This document shows, one piece after another, positions 39,697 through 46,105 of a DNA stretch of 46,105 bases (positions are counted from its first letter, which is position 1; every line of letters starts with the position of its first letter). Below the pieces are notes generated by a model that was given only the letters and a program-made list of their open reading frames with translations, searched no databases and had not been told where the DNA came from. The position numbers and the translations under genes were made by a program. The DNA comes from Stentor coeruleus (lineage: Eukaryota > Ciliophora > Heterotrichea > Heterotrichida > Stentoridae), in contig MPUH01000558.1 in NCBI GenBank assembly GCA_001970955.1, forward strand, positions 1 to 46,105. The letters run 5' to 3'.

Positions 39697-41199
39697 CTAA
39701 TTAAGTTTTGGGTTTATAGATGAAAAAGGCCTTGCTTCATTAAGGTTTTCGCTTAAGGCACGCTTTTTTTCGTACATGATTATAGCTTTATTTTTTAGCT
39801 CACTTACAGGCAAAGGATTTTTTATTTCATCAAGTTCTTTGTCTTCTAATAAATCTTTTGCTTCAAGGACTTCTTTCAAATCAAAAGGACGTTGGTCAAA
39901 ATTTTTACTAGTTAAAGTGTCTAAAGGAATATGCTTGGTCATAGGATTTTCAGAACTTGAAATGAAAGCTAAAAGTATCAATACAGAGTTTATAAATTCT
40001 TCAACATATCCTAACAAGCTCATTATATTTTCCTCACTGAAATTTTCAAGCCAGCTCTTGTCAAGTTTCTGGGTCATTTCGAGCTTTACAGGCATTGAGT
40101 CAACAATTTGTATAATTTTTGTTATCATAGGCATAATACCCTGCATCTCAGCTCGAAGATTTTCAAGTTTACCCTTTTTCGAATTGATTTTTTTTTCAAT
40201 TTTTTCGTATTCTTTTTCAAGTTTTTCTCTTATTTCAATACTTTTTTTGCCCCCTGAAGTTTTGAATTCTTCCATCATTGAAATCCTTCCTTTAGTCTGC
40301 CTAAGATATTCTTCTAAAGTATCAATTTCTGATGTTAAATTATTCATGTAAGTATAAATTTCATAGTTTTGTTCTTGACTTTTGATAAAAGCTGTGACAA
40401 TTTCTTCAATACTTGAAATACCTGTAGCCTGTTGGATTTGCTTGAAGGCATCCTCTACAACTTTTATATGTTTTGTATAAGAATCAAGGCTTCTTTTCTT
40501 TTCCTTAGTATTATGTGACCATTTTTCCAATATTTTCTTAAGCATTCGTGAAACTTCGATCCCTTCAATTGGTCTATCTAGATTTGATAAAACTTCTTGT
40601 TCCATAACTTTGAAAATCTTTGACCTTTTCTGTTTTTCTTCATGAAGAACACTTGTAAGTTGATTGATTTTTTTCCCATATCTTGTTTCATCATTTGCAC
40701 TTTTACATCTTAATATGCATATTTTAGATTTTTGCTTTTGGTCCAATTCTTCAGCTTGGCGGTACTCAAGATTCTTAGATTCAGCTTGTTGAGAATAGCT
40801 AGTTAAATCTGTTTCTAAAGACTGAAGTGTACGTTTATAACTGAGCCGTTCTAAACGAAACTCATCAATTGAATCTCTTATTTTCCTATTATTTGCTTTA
40901 GCTTCGTTTAGTTGGATTACCTCGAATTCAAGTTTTCTTTCAAGCATTGCTAATGAAGACTTTAGTTGGCTAAATGCTGAAGAATTGCCTTTAGAGTTTT
41001 TTTCTTTTTGCTTTATTAAGCCAATTTCGTGAGTAATCATTTCAATTCGCTCGTCGAGATAATTTGATTCTCGTTTTTCGTACTCAAGTTTCTGAGTTAA
41101 ACGCTCAATGTCACGCTGAAGTCGATTTGTTTCTGGTTCGTGTATAAGAGAATTACTTCCTACAGAGCTTCTGCCACTTCGAGTTCTTTTTAAGAACAT
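39697..41199 (-). CDS. Coiled-coil protein of unknown function
   Basis: 500 residues. After a basic start (MFLKRTRSGRSSVGSN) comes coiled coil at about 25-190, then a more globular helical stretch at about 200-300 including SNLDRPIEGIEVSRMLKKIL, more coil at about 300-370, and a less regular helical region to 500. The pattern resembles axonemal or basal-body coiled-coil proteins, without a diagnostic motif. Its 3' end nearly abuts the oppositely oriented coiled-coil gene, so the two transcripts may overlap in their untranslated ends. Confidence 0.8.
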   Translation of the reverse strand: MFLKRTRSGRSSVGSNSLIHEPETNRLQRDIERLTQKLEYEKRESNYLDERIEMITHEIGLIKQKEKNSKGNSSAFSQLKSSLAMLERKLEFEVIQLNEAKANNRKIRDSIDEFRLERLSYKRTLQSLETDLTSYSQQAESKNLEYRQAEELDQKQKSKICILRCKSANDETRYGKKINQLTSVLHEEKQKRSKIFKVMEQEVLSNLDRPIEGIEVSRMLKKILEKWSHNTKEKKRSLDSYTKHIKVVEDAFKQIQQATGISSIEEIVTAFIKSQEQNYEIYTYMNNLTSEIDTLEEYLRQTKGRISMMEEFKTSGGKKSIEIREKLEKEYEKIEKKINSKKGKLENLRAEMQGIMPMITKIIQIVDSMPVKLEMTQKLDKSWLENFSEENIMSLLGYVEEFINSVLILLAFISSSENPMTKHIPLDTLTSKNFDQRPFDLKEVLEAKDLLEDKELDEIKNPLPVSELKNKAIIMYEKKRALSENLNEARPFSSINPKLN

Positions 41200-41580
41200 T
41201 AAAATTATTCAGTTATCAAACTTATCTTATCGAGCTATATTAAATAGCATATTGAATTCTTCAATTTTTAGATATTACTGTTAGGTTTTCCATTCTATAT
41301 TATTTGATATACTGAATCTGTAAATGTGTGCAAATGTTATAAATTAGTTGTTTTTATGATAATGCTATAAAAAAGGTAGAGTTTTCAGATATAAATTCTG
41401 GCCTGTTATAGTTTTAAATGTTGAGCATTATAAAAGGTGCTGTAAATATTAGAGATAGTGGTATAATTTATTATTTTGGTTTGATAAGATACTACTTTTT
41501 GTTTGCATATTATTTTAACCTTAATTCATACATTAATTACTTATGATACATATTGACAAAGCTTAGTTATTAAGTATTCT
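41200..41580. promoter_or_regulatory. Divergent intergenic region
   Basis: No gene in 381 bp; between the coiled-coil gene (minus) and the LRR gene (plus). Strand skew here is weak compared with other spacers. No motif recognised. Confidence 0.4.
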
Positions 41581-43161
41581 ATGGGAGTTATAACTAGTGC
41601 GCCTGAGCCTGTAAGACTAAACTATTACCAAATGACTCGAAATTCATCTGAATCCATAGTCATAGAGTCTTCATCATTTAACAATAGCATAAAATACCTA
41701 GCAAAAACCTTGATGACTTTAAGCAGCAATAAAAACATAAAAAAAATCGTATTTAAGCTAGGCATTATTGGCACTAAAGCTCCAAAATTAACAAAAGCAA
41801 TGAGTAAACTCTTGAAAAATAAGGAAAGCATTGCAATCTATGGAGATGGCTTGAACTTTTTTGAAGATCCTGCTTGGAAAAATATATGGACTGATGCGAG
41901 TATTGAAGTAAATGATATATAGTCACTTGCTATTAAAGATAAGCTTTCTTCTCAAGCATTTACTAATCTTTGCCAAGGTGTCAAAAGCAATACTTTTATT
42001 AAAGATTTAGTGTTTAAGCTATTAACAATAGATGAATGCTCAGAATTAAGCTTATGTCTAAAAGAAAATTCAACAATTAAAAGTCTTTGCATTCAAGGAG
42101 AATCTCGAGGAGCTGACAGTGCTTCAGACCATGCTTCTAATGACTCTTCTATTGCGTCTACTAACAATTCATTTCATATATATTCGAATTTACTATCTGA
42201 GAATATATCTATAAACACATATACTCTTGCAGGATATTTAGAGATTTGCCCTTTTCTTATTCTTGGACTGAGAAGCAACCGATCAGTCAACAAACTGATA
42301 TTTGAAAATGTTGAAATTGATAGAGAGTTTACTAATGTAATCAGTGAAGTTTTCAAAGTAAACACTTCAATCAAAGAACTAGAAATCAGACATGGCTTCC
42401 ACACAAGCACTGCAATGACTGTGTTTACCGGCCTTCGACAAAACAGGTCTATTTCATCTTTAAAAATTCAAGAATGTACATTTTCAGAAGGAGGATTTAT
42501 GACACTTAAAGATTTCCTCATATCTCATATTGGTTTGAAAAAACTAGAAATTAAAGATATGCTTCAAATGAGGCACAACTTTCAAGACTTTTCAATACCT
42601 GTAGGTAATTTCCTTCATCTTATAAAAGGCCTTACCGATAACAATTTCATTAAAGAAGTAGCGTTTTCTGTTTACATAAGCTCAGTTACAGCTTTGACTT
42701 TTATTAACCCTGAAATTGGAATTTCATTGAAAAACTTATTGAGTATAAATCATACTTTGGTCAGTCTTAAAATTGAGGGTTTTCGATTAGGAGGTGATGA
42801 GATTCTTACTATGCTATCAGGTTTAAAGGAAAATATGACATTGAAAGATTTGGTGCTTACAGGAAATTTGATAGAATGGAAAGATTTGAACCTGATTTTG
42901 GAGATAATTTTAGAGGCTTCTTCTTTGAAGCTTCTTGACTTGAGTGATAATAAACTTAGCTCTTATAACGATTTAATAAGACTTCGTGGTCAAAATCATG
43001 CTAATGAGTGCTTAAGATATATGAAACAGATTTTTTTCTATATGAGCAAGATGATAAAATGCGACTTGAAGATTTCTTCTTGGTTTTGGGAAACTATACA
43101 TTATCCTAAAGGTCTCCACCCGTTTATCAATCAAGCCAAAGCAGTAATATTTCGAGGCTAG
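41581..43161 (+). CDS. Leucine-rich-repeat protein, predicted N-myristoylated, with one 15-nt intron
   Basis: Exons 41581-41907 and 41923-43161 give 521 residues. The start MGVITSAP fits an N-myristoylation signal. The body has ribonuclease-inhibitor-type LRRs about 28-30 residues long, such as NRSVNKLIFENVEID, NTSIKELEIRHGF, NRSISSLKIQECTFSEGG, NHTLVSLKIEGFRLGG, NMTLKDLVLTGNLIE and SLKLLDLSDNKLSS. LRRs of this kind bind proteins. The stop at 41920-41922 lies at the end of GTAAATGATATATAG and both sides are in the same frame, so this is one gene. No kinase, F-box or membrane helix is attached. Confidence 0.85.
41908..41922 (+). other. 15-nt intron, phase 0
   Basis: GTAAATGATATATAG. Its final TAG is the only stop in an otherwise open 527-codon frame, and the LRR pattern continues after it. 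Confidence 0.87.
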
Positions 43162-43393
43162 TTAGAGCATAAATCTCATAAACTAATGCTAATTTATTTT
43201 AGAGTCTTTATATATATTAAGTTATGTTTGTTTTAAGACTGTTTTTGCGATTATTTAGTATTTTAGATTTGATTTTTAAAGACAATAATACTTTAGCTAA
43301 TTTTTAAAAAGCATTTTCTATTTTGTTTTTATTATAGTTTTATCAAGACTCTTTAATTATCTTGGATTTTTTAATGACTATGAACTATATAAA

Positions 43394-44581
43394 TTAACTA
43401 TTTAAAATAACCTTAGATGCTTGAGATACCTTTTCTACCTTATCTGGATTTCTTTTAGCAATAATAGGTTTATCAGGAACACTTGGAAGTTCAATACTAT
43501 CTATGCTATCTAAGCTCTCAAATTCCCTTAGAAGATCCTCATCATTAAGTTCACTACCTTCAGCAAGCAAATTAGACATTTCTCTAACATTATCAATGTT
43601 GTCCTTTGACGTGTCAACTATTTTTGTTATTTCTGCAATATCTGGAGTAATGCTTGAAAGTGCTTTATTTGAATGCTCTAATGTACTTATTATTGTCTTG
43701 TTAGTAAGACTGCTTGATATATTAAGTAATTGCTCTTCAATATTAAGCCTACACCCATAAAGTTCTTCTATTCTTTTTTCTATTAATTTCCTTCTTATAA
43801 GAAAGTGCTTTGCATTTATTTTGTTCTGTAGCTTTAATTCTTTTAAAATACTAGATTGAAGAATTTCTTTTGTACTTGTAAGTTCTTTAATTTTGAAATC
43901 AATTTCATTCAGAGTAAGATTCAAAGTGACAATAGCACTGTCCTCAGGTTTTACTATGAGTTTTTCCTGATTCCCTGTAGCTATTTTCAAAAGGTCGACT
44001 TGGGTTCCTGAGATATTCTCTCTAAACCATAAAGCCGAGCCTTGAACTATCATGAAGTTTTTTATCACATCAAGCTCTTCATATGAAATATTTAAAAATT
44101 TTGATAGTTCTTCCATCATAAACGTATTCCGAGAGTTTTCTTTTGCTAACCTTGTCACAGTTTCTGAAAGTTTTGCTAATTTTTTCGGACATGCTACTAT
44201 TGATGTTGAGAGCGGAGATTTCCACATACTTTTAAGGCGGCATCCTATCCAAGATGACCAATATTGAGAATTTGTTGTGTATTCAGCTTTTTGTGCTAGT
44301 TCTTCAACACTTATTAAATGCTCTCTTTTGGTTAGTTCTTTTATAATATCATCAAGACCTGAAGGATACCGACCTTTACGATGGATTAACCCTTTTAAAT
44401 CTTCTATTTTTGCACTTGCCCCAAATAAACACTCGTCAAAAATTTTCAATAAGGCCCTTCGCCAAAAAACTATAATAAATTCTTCACTTGAGTCTTGATC
44501 ATACGCACAAAACAAAGCATGACTTTTCCAATCGTCTTGCCACTCTGGAAGTTCAGATAGACATTCTTCTACTGTTTTCAT
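43394..44581 (-). CDS. CHMP7-type ESCRT-III protein
   Basis: 395 residues. The N-terminal half (1-200) has the two winged-helix-like parts of CHMP7: LKGLIHRKGRYPSGLDDIIKEL (63-84) and YWSSWIGCRLKSMWKSPLST (107-126) correspond to the HRKG-x-P-x-G-L and SW-x-S-W segments of human CHMP7. Residues about 215-340 form the Snf7/ESCRT-III helical core (LIRRKLIEKRIEELYG and following). Residues 363-373, IELPSVPDKPI, fit a type-2 MIT-interacting motif. CHMP7 recruits other ESCRT-III subunits, mainly at the nuclear envelope, for membrane sealing. The length agrees with the family. In an organism with a large macronucleus, a role in nuclear envelope remodelling is likely but inferred. Confidence 0.88.
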   Translation of the reverse strand: MKTVEECLSELPEWQDDWKSHALFCAYDQDSSEEFIIVFWRRALLKIFDECLFGASAKIEDLKGLIHRKGRYPSGLDDIIKELTKREHLISVEELAQKAEYTTNSQYWSSWIGCRLKSMWKSPLSTSIVACPKKLAKLSETVTRLAKENSRNTFMMEELSKFLNISYEELDVIKNFMIVQGSALWFRENISGTQVDLLKIATGNQEKLIVKPEDSAIVTLNLTLNEIDFKIKELTSTKEILQSSILKELKLQNKINAKHFLIRRKLIEKRIEELYGCRLNIEEQLLNISSSLTNKTIISTLEHSNKALSSITPDIAEITKIVDTSKDNIDNVREMSNLLAEGSELNDEDLLREFESLDSIDSIELPSVPDKPIIAKRNPDKVEKVSQASKVILNS

Positions 44582-44847
44582 TTATAATTTAAATTAGTCA
44601 ATATGAAAAATTAAGCAGGGGCTTATTCCAAAAGTAAAAGATCATTTTTTCTTATATATATATTATATGTGATATAGATAAATTTAATTTTAGCTTAGAT
44701 GATTATAATGGAAAAANTAGTTAATTTTATTTATAAATCTTATCATGAATGGTATTATGATAATATAGATTTTATATAAAATTTCTTATATATATATATA
44801 TATTATATGTGATATAGATAAATTTAATTTTAGCTTAGATGATTATA
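44582..44847. other. Divergent spacer with unmerged contig overlap
   Basis: No gene. It separates the CHMP7 gene (minus) from the RING gene (plus). The 56-bp segment 44661-44716 recurs at 44801-44856 on either side of an N at 44717, so the true length of this promoter region is uncertain. A TA-rich run differs in length between the copies. Confidence 0.7.
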
Positions 44848-45497
44848 ATGGAAAAAGAATTAAGTAGCATAGAAAAGCTTGGAAATCTCCCTGGAAAAGC
44901 ATACTTTNAGAATTAAGTAGCATAGAAAAGCTTGGAAATCTCCCTGGAAAAGCATACTTTCTTTTAGGTCTTCTAACTCGAAAAACACAATTAGATATTG
45001 AAATCCTCGTTTCTTTTATACTTAAAATATACTCAGCAGAACTTGATAATGAAAGCTTATATGAAATTGAAACTCAACTTTATAATGGGAATATAGGCAC
45101 TGCCAAAGAAATACTTAATGCTAAAGCACCTTCATGTATGATATGCAAAAAGCGTTCACAGAATTTGATTGCTTTAAATTGTTGTCGTTATTTCCATAAA
45201 AGCTGTTTGGTTTCTGTGTTAACTGAGCAAATTTTTGCAGGAATGGATCCTTATTGCCCTATATGCCAGGTAATGATATATGATTATGCGAATATTGATC
45301 AGACTCTAGCTTTAAAGATCTTTGAAAGAGATAATTATAAGTTATTGGAATCAGGGAATATAGTTAAATGCGGTAATTGTGGTAATATTATGGAGATAGA
45401 ATTTCTTGAACCTTATTCTTGTTTTTTTTGCCAGAAATTCAACTGTCATAAATGTCAAAAAGAAGTCGATTTATGCACTTGTTTAGAAAACAATTAA
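44848..45497 (+). CDS. RING/IBR-like zinc-binding protein, interrupted by an assembly gap
   Basis: The start ATG at 44848 opens a frame that runs into an N at 44908. The 52 bp before the N are repeated exactly after it (44856-44907 and 44909-44960). Merging the two copies gives one frame of about 198 residues ending at 45497. It contains C79-x2-C82, C94/C95, H99-x2-C102 and C119-P-x-C122, the spacing of a RING domain, then VKCGNCGN, CFFCQKFNCHKC and CTC, an IBR-like zinc-binding run. The fourth RING ligand, normally a histidine two residues after the third cysteine, is an arginine (CCRYFH). RING/IBR proteins are ubiquitin ligases; the small size and absence of a second RING make activity uncertain. 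Confidence 0.75.
44856..44960. repeat. 52-bp direct repeat around an N gap in coding sequence
   Basis: 44856-44907 and 44909-44960 are identical and flank one N at 44908. It is a contig overlap left unmerged, and it splits the RING/IBR-like gene in the assembly. Confidence 0.9.
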
Positions 45498-46105
45498 TAG
45501 CTTAATATTACCTGTTGATAATTTTCTTTCACTAATCCTATTTGAGTGTTGTTCAGTAACAAAATATTAATCCTAAAAACTAGTTTATTACACAATCCAT
45601 AAATTTAATTACGTACTTTTGAGTGATAATCTTGATAAAATAGCACAATTACTCGCATTGAAAATGATTTGATACAAAACTATACAGAGTGAAATGCATT
45701 AGTAAAAGGATTATTATACTGAATTTACTAAAATAGGCTCTTACTAAAACTTTCTCATAAAGTAACCATACGAATTCAAAAATAAAATCAAATAAATAAA
45801 ATTCAAAATGGGCTATCTTAAAGTATTTTTTGTATATATAGGCTGCCCTAGAGTCTTTTTACAAAATTAATCTCTGTATTTAAGAATTCTCTTAAATGCT
45901 TCTTCTTCAAAATTTTTAATGTAATCTAAAATAATTTATCTGTTCAGCAGAAATAACCAAAATTTTAAAATAATATATCATACTTTATTAAAGACAGTAC
46001 TTAAAGAAACACTGAGAAAATATTTTGAGGGAATTTAAGAGAAATTAATTTGTTAAAATTTTATATGTCTATCAGTTATTGGATGGCTAATTATATGATT
46101 AATAA
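45498..46105. other. Intergenic to window edge, no gene seen
   Basis: AT-rich. A frame of 20 codons starting at 45808 (MGYLKVFF...) has no support beyond its ATG. No telomere repeat or RNA gene is visible. Confidence 0.6.

Noticed and set aside
41581..43161. Two separate LRR genes split at 41922
   Set aside because: Both parts are in one frame and the stop is the last codon of a 15-nt GTA...TAG intron.
45808..45870. Short frame MGYLKVFF... near the window end
   Set aside because: Twenty codons with no extension and no conserved feature.
1..46105. tRNA, rRNA, CRISPR array, transposon or telomere
   Set aside because: I looked for T-loop motifs, regular repeat arrays, transposase frames and end repeats and found none.

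Overview
The window reads as macronuclear DNA of a heterotrich ciliate, most likely Stentor or a close relative. This is inferred, not looked up. The evidence is AT-rich, gene-dense sequence, UAA/UAG stops (one apparent UGA stop) with no UGA inside any long frame, tryptophan written as TGG, and introns of only 15 nt running GTA...TAG. Three such introns (17723-17737, 35037-35051, 41908-41922) join frames that would otherwise look broken. A 17-nt intron is likely in the cyclin gene (1767-1783). No tRNA, rRNA, CRISPR array, insertion sequence or telomere was recognised.

Left part (1-16.4 kb). A transcription-type cyclin (minus) and an NDUFA6-like complex I subunit (plus) diverge from a shared 1.2 kb spacer. 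Next come a small unknown protein and a tandem array of three four-helix membrane proteins (4665-6971), followed by a claudin-like four-helix protein (7599-8258). A SPRY-domain gene (plus) faces a coiled-coil gene and a CRAL-TRIO/Sec14-like gene (minus). The Sec14-like protein and its divergent neighbour at 13842 both end in CaaX prenylation boxes. Another four-helix protein and a small unknown protein complete this part.

Middle part (16.4-27 kb). A long coiled-coil gene with one 15-nt intron is followed by a relic island (18374-20769). It holds a decayed coiled-coil gene and a nearly full-length, decayed PP2A scaffold (A/PR65) subunit whose nine in-frame stops are all UAA/UAG. Then come a small two-helix protein, a kelch protein with an MGC lipidation start, and a voltage-gated K+ channel with a cyclic-nucleotide domain and a CCHC zinc knuckle.

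Right part (27-46 kb). The largest gene (27532-32295) encodes two complete polycystin (TRPP/PKD2-type) channel units in one 1587-residue chain. It diverges from an importin-alpha-like gene. Beyond it are two predicted N-myristoylated proteins, an RCC1-repeat protein, two convergent coiled-coil genes 27 bp apart, a leucine-rich-repeat protein, a CHMP7-type ESCRT-III protein with a MIM2-like tail motif, and a RING/IBR-like protein split by an assembly gap.

The genes form no operon or pathway. The recurring theme is membranes: ion channels, four-helix proteins, lipid-anchored proteins, Sec14 and ESCRT. A strong compositional signal runs across most of the window: on the coding strand, spacers are rich in C and poor in G before genes and the reverse after them. 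Four single-N gaps flanked by direct repeats are unmerged contig overlaps; two of them fall in or next to coding sequence.
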